A stretch of 58,782 nucleotides of DNA from DSWT01 sp049975385 (GCA_049975385.1 JBNGDO010000006.1:1-58782); one strand, 5' to 3'. Positions 14,962 to 24,551 are shown, counted from the stretch's first letter. The notes: generated by a model from the letters alone, not told the origin. Made by a program: numbers and translations.

Positions 14962-17900
14962 TTCGTTTATGAATCACCGGCAGGTAGCACTGCCACGTTT
15001 CCACGTTCAACCAGAGCCGGCGCTCCCAACGTTGACCGGCGCCGTCTTCTAGAATGGCATCCACACGAATTGGTTCCCCCCATCTCCACGTATATAGCAA
15101 AGGGGTGAACACGAGCGTTTCCCCGACATCGAGCGTGCCTTCCCATGTTGATGCTTCCCAACCGCTCTCAGAGGGCGGGATTAGCATCATGTTCTGTGTA
15201 TGCCATATCTGCAATTTGCCTTCTGTTACTGCGCCCGGTCCGGCATTGTGCAGCGCGAACGTTAGTGACACCGGCGTGCGCACGCGCACCGCTGCCAATT
15301 CCGGCGAGAGCCATCCGCTGGCTGACAGATCGGCGCCTGCGATGTGTAGCGTGGCATCGCGGGCAAAGGTAAACCCCCACGTGGGCAGCCCCAGGGTGAG
15401 AGAGAGCGGGATAACCGAGCCTGGGCTGCCCGTCGTGGTGACGGCCCACGTAAAGGTCAGCGGTGTGTGCGGTGCTAACTCACCGTTCCAGCTTAACGTT
15501 CGTGATGCAGCCGCATACGTCCACGCGACGGGCAAGGTGTCTACAGCGAGCGTCACAGAAGTGGGCAGTGTGTGGGTGACGGTCGCCGGTAGCGCCTCTG
15601 AGGCATCGTTGCGGAGGATGAGGGTGTGCGTGACCGGCGCGCCGGGTAGGGGCGCTGTCGGCGTAACCGTCCAATGGCTGGTTCCTAGCGGGGAGAGCCA
15701 ACCGGCGCCCTGTGCCAGCAGCGTTGCGCGCGTGTCGAACGGTAGGGTTTCCAGCGGAAAAGCGTAGAACAGCGTCCATGGTTGCGATACAGTTTTTGTG
15801 GCGGCGATACCAAGCGGCTGTCCCAGTTGTCCGCGGATGACCGGAACGGCATCGGGCGTTGGTTCGACGGTATCGGCCCAGTTCCTGAAAGGGAAGTCCA
15901 GTTCGACCGGTCCCCATGTCCCGCTGGCGGGATGGTCTGGGACGCCAAAGGCGTGAGTCGGCTCGAGGGATTCATCCCAATGCAGCACGCCGAAGCGCCG
16001 TGCCAGTGCGCTATCCTCGTGGTAGTAGAGAAAATCCTGCGAGGAAAACAGCAGTCGCCCACCGTCGTCGAGATAAGCCAGCAGATTCGTCGCTTCCTGT
16101 TCCAGAATCGGGGCGTACCAGTCGTAGCCGGTGAACCAGATGGTCACTGGATAACGGCGTAGAATGTCAAGGCTGGGCGATCTTACGCCGGGTAGTCCCC
16201 CCAGGTTATCGGCGATGTCCCATACGTCGAAAGGAACGTTGCGCGCAGCCAGCGCGCTGATGTAGCGCTCTTCCATAGGATACCAGCGATCATCATCCAC
16301 CAGAAGCACCGGCGCGGGCGTTTTGACCCGCAGGGTAGTCGTTGTCTCCGCTGTCAAAAAGGGTGAGGCTGCTGTCACTGTGAGGACATTGCTGGCGTTG
16401 ATGCCACTTTCGGCGGGGATAGTGACGACGACAGTGAGCGTGATGGATTCGCACGCCGCCAGGGTGGCTGTGAGCGGTGTCAATGTGGCGGGCCAGGCGG
16501 TGGAATCCAGCGCCAGCGTGACGGGCGCGGTGAGACCGCCATAGCCGGTGTGACGCAGGCGTAGTGTGTGGGTGACGGTCTCGCCCGGTAGGTCGATGTG
16601 CAGTGGATCGTTTAGGTGCCTAAGCTCGAGCGTGACGGTCGGGGAGGAGGTCATCAGCCAATCGAGGCTGCGCGCAAGCACCGTCTTCCGCTGATCCCGC
16701 GCGGCAATGCCTTCGTAGCCAAAGGAGAAGAAGATCGCGCGGTAGGGCGTGCAGACCGAAGCGCTCACGCCACCGCCGCTGCCATCGGTATATTGCCACA
16801 GCATTTCTGCTTTGTCGGGATCGCGAACTTCGACCACGTCTGGCCAGGTTTGGTTATCCGCCCCGTCGCCTCCTTCTATCGTCACCGTGATGCCGGAGAA
16901 TGGCCCCAGGCCAGTTAACTGCCGGACTGCCGCGTTATCCGTGACGTAACCTGCGCCGATGGTCTCACTCAAGTATGACTCCAGGTTCGTGAAGTCACCA
17001 CCGCCATCGAAATATGCCACGTCTTGCCCGCTGAGCAGCAGTCGCCCTCCATTTTTAAGATAACCGTCCAGCTCCACGCCGCCGCCGACCAATGCCGGCG
17101 CACTTTTGGGCGAGGACCAGAGGACGATGTCGTATTGCGCGAGGGTGGCGCTGGTAGGAGTTTCGGCTGGTGGCACTTTGATGTGCTTTTCGTCATAAGT
17201 GTAGGCGAGTGCATCGAGAGCGGCTTTCCAGTAGGAAGTCTGGCTGCCGTAGTACCACGCGCCCTCATCGACCAATAGCAGTGTGGGGGCGGGGGTGAGG
17301 ACGAAGTCGCGGGAAGTGATCTCGCCAGCGACAATACTGACGGTAGCGGTGATCACTCGGTAGCCCAATCCGCGCACGGCGACGGTGTAAATGCCCGCGG
17401 GCAGCTTGAGGCTGTAGTCGCCAGAAGTGGCAACGGAAGCCGTGACCGGTGTGTTGAGAACGTCAATGCTGACGGTGCGCGTAGGCGCGGCGCCGCTCCT
17501 TTCAACGGTAACGTGGCCCTGTAGCGTGCCAGTGGGCAGGGGGATAAGTGTGAAATCGAGTTGTTGCTGTGTCTCGGTGAAGACAGGGACGTTCCATTGC
17601 GTGTTGGGTAGATAACCGAAGGCTGAGGCGGTGACATCGTAGACGGTCGGGATCAGTGCGAAGGCGTAGTTTCCGGCTGCATCTGTGGTGGTATGCGCCG
17701 TGTTCCCGCTCGGATTGCGGGGTGTGGCGACAAGCGCAGCGTTGGTGATTCCCACCCGGTTGGGGCCAGAGACGTTGCCTGCGATCAGGCCCGCATGTGT
17801 GGCGATGGCGATCGCGCTGAAAGCGTCGATGCGACCCCAACCGCTGTCGTTATTAGGCAAAGGAAGTTGCAGAGGGATGGCAGTCTCGGCGATGAGGTCA

Positions 17901-19261
17901 GCGGTCTCCGTGATGGAGAGCGTGGGATCGGCGGAGTGCAGCAATGCAACCAGTCCGGCGACGTGCGGTGTTGCCATAGAAGTACCGTTAGCGAGTGCGT
18001 AAACGCCGCCTGGAACAGCGGAGAGAACATTGACACCTGGCGCGATAACATGCGGTTTCACCTCATCCCACGGCGACGGCCCGCGACTAGAGAAGTAAAC
18101 GACGTCATCATCGGGGTCACTCGCACCAACGGCGAAAACACCTGGATTGCTGGCCGGAGAGCCGACAGAGCCAGACGCGGGACCGTTATTGCCCGCTGCG
18201 AACAGCGGCAGGATGCCCGCTGCCTTTAGGAGCGCGATGTCTTCCGCAAAGGCAGTACTGGAAGTGAGGGATGAAGACCACGAGTTGTTGACAACATCGG
18301 GCGCTAATGCCGGGTCGCCGCCGGGCGCCAGCAACCATTGGAAGCCCGCGTGAATCCAGGAATCGTAGCCGAAGCCTTCGCCGCTGAGTACTTTGACCCC
18401 GATCCACTTCGCCCCAGGCGCTACACCGATATTGCCCGCGCTTGTGGATTGCCCTACTGCCGTCCCCGCGACGTGCGTGCCGTGCCCGTAATCGTCGTAG
18501 GGATAGAGGCCTTCGTTGACAGCGTCGTACCACGAGTGTGCGTGATCTAAGAGTCCGTGACCCAGGTTGCCCCGGTAATTGCTGCTCAGGGCCGGGTGGA
18601 GCATGTCCACACCGGTATCCATGATCGCCACAACAGCGTCCGTCCCGGAGATGCCCAGGGTGCTCCAGACTTCGGGGGCGCGGATTTGCGTCAGTCCCCA
18701 TGTTGTTTCGCCGCTTATTACATCTTCTACGCGCATCACGTTTTCTACGCCGGTCGCATTTTCTGCGGCGTCCGTGTTTTCCGGGTTGGTGAATTGCTCG
18801 GGGGTAATGTACTGCTCATAGTGATCGAGACGGATTTCGGCCACGGCCCGCGATGCCATCAACTTGCGTACCAGTATGGGGTGGGCCGTTAACGCCGTCG
18901 CACGCACGATCCACAAATCTTGTTGCGCCAACACCTCACCCTGGCGTTGGGCTTCGGCGAGGAGCGCCGCCACCGGTTCCAGGGCGTTGCTGAAATCTTC
19001 CTGAAGCGATTCGACCAACAGCGCGCGTGACGCCGTGTTCGGCGTTCTTGCTGTCGGCATGGCGGTACTCGCTCCCGATGGGCGTAGCTTCACAATGACG
19101 CGCAATGGCGTCTCTGGATCTGCCTGCAGCGCTCGCAGCACGTCGGGTTCGACGATAGGGGAATAAGATGCCGTGGTGACTGCACGGTTAGCCGCCGGGG
19201 CTGCTGGCCAAAGAGACAAGAGAATTGTCAGAACAATCGTCATCCGCACTAGTTTTCGCAT
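14957..19261 (-). CDS. Large secreted subtilisin-like serine peptidase (S8)
   Basis: An exported 1434-aa multidomain protease. Signal peptide (1-24), propeptide-like region (about 45-165), S8 catalytic domain with the triad D215 (VVAIMDTGVD), H260 (YGHGTHVAG), S428 (NGTSMATPHVAG) and oxyanion N358 (AAGNNG). Two carboxypeptidase-regulatory-like domains follow (about 490-650), then two alpha/beta modules beginning LLVDEGAWYYG and LLVDDDRWYP, and Ig/DUF11-like beta domains up to the end. The C-terminus reads CYLPVIHKRR; a YLP(V/L) tail is common at the end of Chloroflexota exported proteins. SD TAAGGAG lies 9 nt before ATG 19261. Function: extracellular protein degradation or surface processing. 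Confidence 0.93.
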   Translation of the reverse strand: MRKLVRMTIVLTILLSLWPAAPAANRAVTTASYSPIVEPDVLRALQADPETPLRVIVKLRPSGASTAMPTARTPNTASRALLVESLQEDFSNALEPVAALLAEAQRQGEVLAQQDLWIVRATALTAHPILVRKLMASRAVAEIRLDHYEQYITPEQFTNPENTDAAENATGVENVMRVEDVISGETTWGLTQIRAPEVWSTLGISGTDAVVAIMDTGVDMLHPALSSNYRGNLGHGLLDHAHSWYDAVNEGLYPYDDYGHGTHVAGTAVGQSTSAGNIGVAPGAKWIGVKVLSGEGFGYDSWIHAGFQWLLAPGGDPALAPDVVNNSWSSSLTSSTAFAEDIALLKAAGILPLFAAGNNGPASGSVGSPASNPGVFAVGASDPDDDVVYFSSRGPSPWDEVKPHVIAPGVNVLSAVPGGVYALANGTSMATPHVAGLVALLHSADPTLSITETADLIAETAIPLQLPLPNNDSGWGRIDAFSAIAIATHAGLIAGNVSGPNRVGITNAALVATPRNPSGNTAHTTTDAAGNYAFALIPTVYDVTASAFGYLPNTQWNVPVFTETQQQLDFTLIPLPTGTLQGHVTVERSGAAPTRTVSIDVLNTPVTASVATSGDYSLKLPAGIYTVAVRGLGYRVITATVSIVAGEITSRDFVLTPAPTLLLVDEGAWYYGSQTSYWKAALDALAYTYDEKHIKVPPAETPTSATLAQYDIVLWSSPKSAPALVGGGVELDGYLKNGGRLLLSGQDVAYFDGGGDFTNLESYLSETIGAGYVTDNAAVRQLTGLGPFSGITVTIEGGDGADNQTWPDVVEVRDPDKAEMLWQYTDGSGGGVSASVCTPYRAIFFSFGYEGIAARDQRKTVLARSLDWLMTSSPTVTLELRHLNDPLHIDLPGETVTHTLRLRHTGYGGLTAPVTLALDSTAWPATLTPLTATLAACESITLTVVVTIPAESGINASNVLTVTAASPFLTAETTTTLRVKTPAPVLLVDDDRWYPMEERYISALAARNVPFDVWDIADNLGGLPGVRSPSLDILRRYPVTIWFTGYDWYAPILEQEATNLLAYLDDGGRLLFSSQDFLYYHEDSALARRFGVLHWDESLEPTHAFGVPDHPASGTWGPVELDFPFRNWADTVEPTPDAVPVIRGQLGQPLGIAATKTVSQPWTLFYAFPLETLPFDTRATLLAQGAGWLSPLGTSHWTVTPTAPLPGAPVTHTLILRNDASEALPATVTHTLPTSVTLAVDTLPVAWTYAAASRTLSWNGELAPHTPLTFTWAVTTTGSPGSVIPLSLTLGLPTWGFTFARDATLHIAGADLSASGWLSPELAAVRVRTPVSLTFALHNAGPGAVTEGKLQIWHTQNMMLIPPSESGWEASTWEGTLDVGETLVFTPLLYTWRWGEPIRVDAILEDGAGQRWERRLWLNVETWQCYLPVIHKRR

Positions 19262-19283
19262 AGTAAAACTCCTTACGCTAACG

Positions 19284-19355
19284 TTAAAATCCCCAAAATT
19301 TGAAGTTTAAATCCAAGTCCAGGATAAGGATTGTTGTTTGCGCTATTTTTCGCAT
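19284..19355 (-). pseudogene. Duplicated 5' end of the subtilase gene (23-codon relic)
   Basis: A perfect 16-bp direct repeat, TTTTCGCATAGTAAAA, occurs at 19253-19268 (the subtilase start) and 19347-19362. On the minus strand the upstream copy reads MRKIAQTTILIL, closely resembling the subtilase start MRKLVRMTIVL, then runs to a stop at 19284-19286. It has no Shine-Dalgarno. I read it as a relic of a second copy of the gene start; a leader peptide is the alternative. Nearby A/T-rich words (AAATCCCAAAGTTGGAAG and variants, 19284-19415) form another word-repeat stretch, and ATTATA at 19424-19429 could be the minus-strand -10. Confidence 0.45.
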
Positions 19356-19514
19356 AGTAAAATATTGTGATATGAAATCAAAATCCCAAAGTTGGAAGTC
19401 GAAAACCCAAAATGTGTTGAACTATTATACAGTGCTTTGGGTTGCCTGCTTGTAAAATAAAGGACAGAATGTGATCGCTATTTATTGGTTCATCTTTATA
19501 CGTGGCGCGCTCTT

Positions 19515-19542
19515 TTGCATCGCCCACAAGTTGGGCTAGAAT
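19515..19542 (+). promoter_or_regulatory. Predicted promoter of the ABC-2 exporter operon
   Basis: TTGCAT (19515-19520), 16 nt, TAGAAT (19537-19542), 29 nt before the ATPase start. Confidence 0.6.
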
Positions 19543-19571
19543 GAGAGTATAAATGTGATGGAGGCGGGTGG

Positions 19572-20600
19572 ATGATCGAAGTCACCAATTTGACGAAAAC
19601 ATTCGTGACCACGGAGAAGCAGCCGGGTTTGCGGGGTAGCCTGCGGTCGTTGGTGCGCCCGGAGCGGCGTGAGGTGCAGGCGGTGAAGGGGATCACTTTC
19701 ACGGTGGAGGATGGAGAGCGATTGGCCTTCATCGGGCCGAACGGCGCGGGCAAGTCCACGACGATCAAAATGCTCACCGGCATCCTCTACCCTACCTCCG
19801 GGACGGCGCGTGTGCTGGGAAAGATGCCCTGGAAGGAGCGCCAACAGCTCGCTTACCAAATCGGCACGGTCTTCGGGCAGAAGTCGCAGCTCTGGTATCA
19901 CCTGCCCCCGGCGGACTCCTTCGATCTGCTGGCGCGCATCTATGAGTTGGACAAGGCTGCTTACCAGGAGCGTCGGGCCTATCTGGTCGGCCTCTTCGAG
20001 CTGGACGCCTATCTTCACACGCCCGTGCGCAAGCTCTCTCTGGGCGAGCGCATGCGATGCGAGATCGCGGCATCGCTGCTGCACCGCCCGCGCATTCTCT
20101 TCCTGGATGAGCCGACCATCGGCCTCGACGTGGTCGTCAAGCAGCGCATCCGCGACCTGATCCTCGAACTGAACCAGTGCGAGGGCGTGACGATCTTCCT
20201 CACGTCGCACGACGCAGGGGACGTGGAGGTGCTGTGCCAGCGCGCGATGGTCATCAACCACGGCGAGGTGATCTACGATGGGCGCGTCAACGATTTGAAG
20301 CACAACTATCTGCGCACCAAAACCGTCTCCCTCAAGCTCGGTGAATCGTGGGACGGCTTCGCTGCCGATGGCGTTCAGGTGCTCAAGCACAAGGGCTACG
20401 GCGTCAAGTTGGAAGTGGATACGTCCGTGGCCTCGATCGACGCGGTGATGGCGCAACTGTTGAGCCGCTACGCGATTGTGGATATCAACGTCGATAATCC
20501 GCCGATGGAGCAGATCATCGCGCAGATTTACCAGGTGGAAGGCGGCGTTACCCGGGAGTCTGTGGTTGAGAAGCCGTATCTTTCAGCAGATTTTCTTTAA
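19572..20600 (+). CDS. ABC-2 type exporter ATPase
   Basis: ATP-binding subunit of an efflux-type ABC system, 342 aa. Walker A FIGPNGAGKSTTIKML, Q-loop GTVFGQKSQL, signature LSLGERMRCEIAASLL, Walker B ILFLDEPTIGLD and switch His LTSHDAGDVE. The C-terminal part (about 240-342) is the extra domain found in the NatA-like group of COG4586. The start ATG 19572 follows GGAGGCGGG. Two permease genes with matching families follow directly, so the three genes encode one transporter; substrate unknown (members are annotated as multidrug or viologen exporters). Confidence 0.92.
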   Translation: MIEVTNLTKTFVTTEKQPGLRGSLRSLVRPERREVQAVKGITFTVEDGERLAFIGPNGAGKSTTIKMLTGILYPTSGTARVLGKMPWKERQQLAYQIGTVFGQKSQLWYHLPPADSFDLLARIYELDKAAYQERRAYLVGLFELDAYLHTPVRKLSLGERMRCEIAASLLHRPRILFLDEPTIGLDVVVKQRIRDLILELNQCEGVTIFLTSHDAGDVEVLCQRAMVINHGEVIYDGRVNDLKHNYLRTKTVSLKLGESWDGFAADGVQVLKHKGYGVKLEVDTSVASIDAVMAQLLSRYAIVDINVDNPPMEQIIAQIYQVEGGVTRESVVEKPYLSADFL

Positions 20601-20643
20601 TCTGCTAAATCTGCTTAATCTGCTGACGAATTTTGGAGTAAGT

Positions 20644-21444
20644 ATGTTAAGGACGATTCCGCGTTACGGGTTTGTGGCGCGCATCGCGGCGCGGCAGCAG
20701 TGGGTCTATCGCGGCGAGCTGTGGATGCGCTCGGTGTCGATGGTGCTCTTTATGGGCGTGTTTATGGCGCTGTGGAGCACCGCCTTCCGCGTCAGTGGGC
20801 AGGGTGAGCTGGCGGGCTACTCGCTGGTGGAGATCGTCTGGTACCTGGCGATGACGGAGACGATCACGCTCTCCACCTCGCGGGCGTTCGTGGACATCAG
20901 CGACGCGGTCAAATCCGGCGACCTGGCCTACACGTTGACGCGGCCCGTGAGTTACCCGTTTTTCCAGGTGGCGCAGTCGCTCGGTAACAGCCTGCCGCGC
21001 CTGGGCCTGAACCTGCTGACGGCGTCGGCGGTGGTGGCGCTCGGCGTGGGGCTGGGGGCGGGCAGCCTGCCGGGGATCGCGGCCTTTTTCGTGACGGCGG
21101 TTCTGGCCCTGCTGCTCGACGCGCTGATCGCCGTGTTGATCGGTTTGTCAGCCTTCTGGATCGAAGAGGTAATGCCGATCTTCTGGATTTACCAGAAATT
21201 GCTGTTCACGGTCGGTGGACTGTTCCTGCCGCTGGAGATGCTCCCCCTGTGGCTGCGCCGGATCGCGGTATGGCTGCCCTTCCGCTACGTGGCGAACGTC
21301 CCCGCGCGTGTCTTCGTCGCCTTCGAGTGGCGCGAGGCGCTCGGCGCAGCAGCGGGGCAAGTGGCCTACATCGCTGTGATGACCATCATCGTGCTGCTCG
21401 TCTGGCGTCTCGCCCAGCGACGGATAGTGGTGCACGGGGGATGA
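20644..21444 (+). CDS. ABC-2 type permease, first subunit
   Basis: A 266-aa membrane protein with about six hydrophobic segments (for example VSMVLFMGVFMALW, LGLNLLTASAVVALGVGLGA and TIIVLLVW). The conserved start region YGFVARIAARQQWVYRGELWMRS and the motif MPIFWIYQKLLFTVGGLFLPLEMLPLWLR place it in the COG4587-like permease group that pairs with COG4586 ATPases. ATG 20644 has GGAGTA just upstream; longer in-frame readings start inside the ATPase gene and are rejected. Confidence 0.88.
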   Translation: MLRTIPRYGFVARIAARQQWVYRGELWMRSVSMVLFMGVFMALWSTAFRVSGQGELAGYSLVEIVWYLAMTETITLSTSRAFVDISDAVKSGDLAYTLTRPVSYPFFQVAQSLGNSLPRLGLNLLTASAVVALGVGLGAGSLPGIAAFFVTAVLALLLDALIAVLIGLSAFWIEEVMPIFWIYQKLLFTVGGLFLPLEMLPLWLRRIAVWLPFRYVANVPARVFVAFEWREALGAAAGQVAYIAVMTIIVLLVWRLAQRRIVVHGG

Positions 21445-21445
21445 G

Positions 21446-21512
21446 GCAGGATGCAAGAGGCAAGATGCAGGATACAAGAGGCTGAAAGCTGACCGCTGAG
21501 GGCTGATAGCTA
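21446..21512. repeat. Word-repeat intergenic element (GCAGGATGCAAG / GCTGA words)
   Basis: Stuttered copies of GCA(A/G)GATGCA-type words (21446-21480) followed by AGCTGA/GGCTGA words (21481-21510). It fills the whole gap between the two permease genes of one operon. Confidence 0.65.
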
Positions 21513-21514
21513 AC

Positions 21515-22297
21515 ATGAAAACACTGCGTTTAATCATCGGCTACCTTCGTCACAACCTGATGTCGGCCATGGCGTATCGGGGGGCGTTTGCGTTGCAGGT
21601 GTTCGGGATGCTGCTCAACGATGTGATGCTCCTGTTCTTCTGGACGATTCTGTTCAGCCATTTCCCGGCGCTGCAAGGGTGGACGTTGCGCGACGTCGTG
21701 ACGTTGTACGCCATCGTCGCGTTCGGGTTCGGTCTGGCGACGATCGTGTGCGGCAACAGCGGGCGCGTGGCGCACGTCATCGCCAGCGGCGACATCGACT
21801 ATTACCTGGCCCTGCCTGCAGATCCGTTGGTGCATTTGCTCGTCTCGCGGACGTCGCTGCCTGCCTGGGGGGATGCGCTGTTCGGCGTAGTCGTCTATCT
21901 CGTCGCCGCGCCGGAGCGGTGGACGACGCTGCCCTTGTTCCTGTTGTTCGGTGTGTTGTCGGGACTGATCTTCGTCGCGTTCAGTGTGATTGCCGGGTCG
22001 CTGGCTTTCTGGATCGGGCAATCGCAAAATCTGGCGATGCAGTTGCAGAACGCGATGCTCACGTTTGGCCTGTATCCGGTGGATATTTTTCCCGGGCTGG
22101 TGCGGGTGCTGCTGTACACGTTGATCCCGGCGGCGTTCGTTGGCTCGATTCCGGCGATGTTGCTCGCCGAATTTCGTTGGGGACAGTTAGCGGGCTTGTT
22201 CGTGGTTACAGTGGTGCTCTTGTTCGTCGCGCGCGGCGTCTTCTTCTTGGGCTTGCGCCGCTACGAATCCGGCAATCTGGTCACCGTGCGCGGGTAA
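21515..22297 (+). CDS. ABC-2 type permease, second subunit
   Basis: A 260-aa membrane protein with about six membrane segments, including YGAFALQVFGMLLNDVMLLFFW-like N-terminal helices and a C-terminal LFVVTVVLLFVARGVFF segment. RYESGNLVTVRG at the end matches the COG3694-like permease group, the usual partner of the preceding subunit. ATG 21515 lacks a strong Shine-Dalgarno because the space before it is occupied by a word-repeat element, which is unusual for an internal operon gene. Confidence 0.88.
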   Translation: MKTLRLIIGYLRHNLMSAMAYRGAFALQVFGMLLNDVMLLFFWTILFSHFPALQGWTLRDVVTLYAIVAFGFGLATIVCGNSGRVAHVIASGDIDYYLALPADPLVHLLVSRTSLPAWGDALFGVVVYLVAAPERWTTLPLFLLFGVLSGLIFVAFSVIAGSLAFWIGQSQNLAMQLQNAMLTFGLYPVDIFPGLVRVLLYTLIPAAFVGSIPAMLLAEFRWGQLAGLFVVTVVLLFVARGVFFLGLRRYESGNLVTVRG

Positions 22298-22369
22298 ACA
22301 ACGTTTCAGTTTTTCCAAGGAGTTCCCATGAACCGGAGGCTCAGCAACGAGGACGAGAATCTTTTGCAA

Positions 22370-22451
22370 TGTGTCACCCCGAGCGAAGCGAGGGGTCTCG
22401 TTTCTCAACAACGAGATTCCTCGACTCGCTTCGCTCGCTCGGAATGACACA
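22370..22451. repeat. 82-bp imperfect palindrome upstream of glgX
   Basis: Ends TGTGTCA (22370-22376) and TGACACA (22445-22451); inner parts CCGAGCGAAGCGAGG and CCTCGACTCGCTTCGCTC pair. The word TTTTCCAAGGAG occurs on both sides (near 22312-22323 and 22461-22472), the second being the glgX ribosome-binding region. Confidence 0.75.
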
Positions 22452-22478
22452 ATATAGTTGTTTTCCAAGGAGGTGGTT

Positions 22479-24551
22479 ATGACGCTGAAAGTCCATGCCG
22501 GACAGGCTTTTCCACTCGGCGCGACTGTCTATCCCTGGGGTGTGAACTTCTCCGTCTTCTCCAAAAACTGCGATGCGGTGGAGTTGCTGCTCTTCGATGA
22601 TGTGGACGACGCACGACCTTCGCACGTCATTCACCTTGATCCAGACAAAAACCGCACCTTCTATTATTGGCACGCCTTTGTGCCGCGCATTGGGTCGGGA
22701 CAACTGTATGGCTATCGCGTCCACGGGCCGTTCGCGCCGGAGAAGGGCCTGCGCTTCGACGGGACGAAGGTACTACTCGACCCCTACACGCGTGCGGTCG
22801 CCGTCGGCGCGAACTACGACCGCGAGGCGGCCAAGCATCCGGGCGACAACGCGGCCCACGCGCTCAAGAGCGTCGTCGTAGACTCGCATGTCTACGATTG
22901 GGAGGGTGATCTGCCTTTGGATCAGCCGTACGCGAGTACCGTCATCTACGAGATGCACGTGGGAGGATTCACCAAACACCCCAGTTCGGGCGTAGCCCCG
23001 CACAAGCGCGGAACGTATGCCGGCGTGATCGAGAAAATCCCCTACCTGCAATCGCTCGGCGTCACCGCCGTGGAACTGCTGCCAGTACAACAGTTCGACC
23101 CGCAGGACGCGCCCAAAGGGCTTTCCAACTACTGGGGCTACAGCCCGGTCGCCTTCTTTGCACCGCACCGTGGGTACTGCCATTGCTCCGATCCGGTTGG
23201 GCCGGTGGATGCCTTCCGCGATATGGTGAAGGCGCTGCATCAGGCGGGCATCGAGGTCATCCTGGATGTCGTCTTCAATCACACTGCCGAGAACGACCAC
23301 AACGGGCCGACGCTATCGTTTAGGGGATTGGAGAACCGCGCCTATTACTTGCTTCAGGAAAACCAGGCCCGCTACGCCGATTACAGCGGCACGGGCAACG
23401 CGATCAACGCCAACAACTCGATTGTGCGGCGGATGATCACGGACTGCCTGCGTTACTGGGTCGCCGATATGCACGTGGATGGCTTCCGCTTTGATCTGGC
23501 TTCGGTGATGTCGCGCGACAAGCGCGGGCGTCTGCTCGAAGACCCGCCGATTCTGTGGGAGATCGAGTCTGATCCGGTACTCGCGGGGACGAAGATCATC
23601 GCCGAAGCCTGGGACGCGGCAGGCCTGTACCAGCTCGGTTCTTTCATCGGTCACCGCTGGGCGGAGTGGAATGGGCAATTCCGTGACGACGTGCGGCGCT
23701 TTGTCAGGGGTGACGAGGGAACGGTGGAACAGCTAGCCGCGCGTATCGCCGGCAGTCCCGATCTTTTTCCTCAGGAAGGCCGCGAGCCGAACCGCAGCAT
23801 CAACTTCGTCACCTGTCACGACGGATTCACGCTCAACGACCTCGTTTCTTACAACAAAAAGCACAACGGCGCGAACCTCGAATACAATCTCGACGGCGCG
23901 GACGCCAATTTTAGTTGGAACTGTGGCGTTGAGGGGCCGTCGCTCGATCCAGAGATCCAGGCACTGCGTCTGCGGCAGATCAAGAACTTCCTCACGATTC
24001 TGTTCTTTTCGCAGGGCACGCCAATGGTGTTGATGGGCGACGAGGTGCGGCGGACGCAGCGTGGCAACAACAACGCCTATTCCCAGGATAACGAAATCAG
24101 TTGGTTCGATTGGCGCGGACTGGAACAGCACGCCGGGGTGCTGCGCTTTGTGAAAAACATCATCGCTTGCACGCAGTCGTTGGCGCTGCTCCGCGAGGAA
24201 TGTTTCCTGATCGAGAACGGCGGGAACAAAGCGCCGTCAATCACGTGGCACGGCGTGCAATTGTACGCGCCGGATTGGGCGTCTCATTCGCACAGCCTGG
24301 CCTTCGAACTGTACCAGCCTGATAAACACGAGCACTTGCACGTGATGCTCAACGCCTATTGGGAACCGCTCATCTTCACGCTGCCCGCGCCGCGCGATAG
24401 CCTGCACTGGCGGCGCATCATCGATACCAACCTGCCCACACCCGACGACTTCTGCATGCCGGATGCCGCCCCGCCGGTTGAATTGGTCGAGTATTGCGTT
24501 GCACCCCGCTCTGCGGTAGTGTTGATGGGATGGGACGATTTGGACGTATAA
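22479..24551 (+). CDS. glgX: Glycogen debranching enzyme GlgX (isoamylase-type, GH13)
   Basis: Hydrolyses alpha-1,6 branch linkages of glycogen or limit dextrin in the cytoplasm. 690 aa. An N-terminal CBM48-like domain (about 1-120, GATVYPWGVNFSVFS) precedes the GH13 barrel with nucleophile D339 (VDGFRFDLASV), acid/base E376 (IIAEAWDAAG) and transition-state D448 (FVTCHDGFTLNDLVSYN). The motif QGTPMVLMGDEVRRTQRGNNN is characteristic of GlgX/TreX. ATG 22479 follows AAGGAGGTG, an almost perfect Shine-Dalgarno. It stands alone between a palindromic repeat and the CHAT operon promoter. Confidence 0.94.
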   Translation: MTLKVHAGQAFPLGATVYPWGVNFSVFSKNCDAVELLLFDDVDDARPSHVIHLDPDKNRTFYYWHAFVPRIGSGQLYGYRVHGPFAPEKGLRFDGTKVLLDPYTRAVAVGANYDREAAKHPGDNAAHALKSVVVDSHVYDWEGDLPLDQPYASTVIYEMHVGGFTKHPSSGVAPHKRGTYAGVIEKIPYLQSLGVTAVELLPVQQFDPQDAPKGLSNYWGYSPVAFFAPHRGYCHCSDPVGPVDAFRDMVKALHQAGIEVILDVVFNHTAENDHNGPTLSFRGLENRAYYLLQENQARYADYSGTGNAINANNSIVRRMITDCLRYWVADMHVDGFRFDLASVMSRDKRGRLLEDPPILWEIESDPVLAGTKIIAEAWDAAGLYQLGSFIGHRWAEWNGQFRDDVRRFVRGDEGTVEQLAARIAGSPDLFPQEGREPNRSINFVTCHDGFTLNDLVSYNKKHNGANLEYNLDGADANFSWNCGVEGPSLDPEIQALRLRQIKNFLTILFFSQGTPMVLMGDEVRRTQRGNNNAYSQDNEISWFDWRGLEQHAGVLRFVKNIIACTQSLALLREECFLIENGGNKAPSITWHGVQLYAPDWASHSHSLAFELYQPDKHEHLHVMLNAYWEPLIFTLPAPRDSLHWRRIIDTNLPTPDDFCMPDAAPPVELVEYCVAPRSAVVLMGWDDLDV

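Noticed and set aside
22331..22447. 39-codon frame starting MNRRLSNEDENLL with a Shine-Dalgarno-like AAGGAG
   Set aside because: Most of it is the palindromic repeat before glgX; it is better explained as a displaced leader than as a gene.
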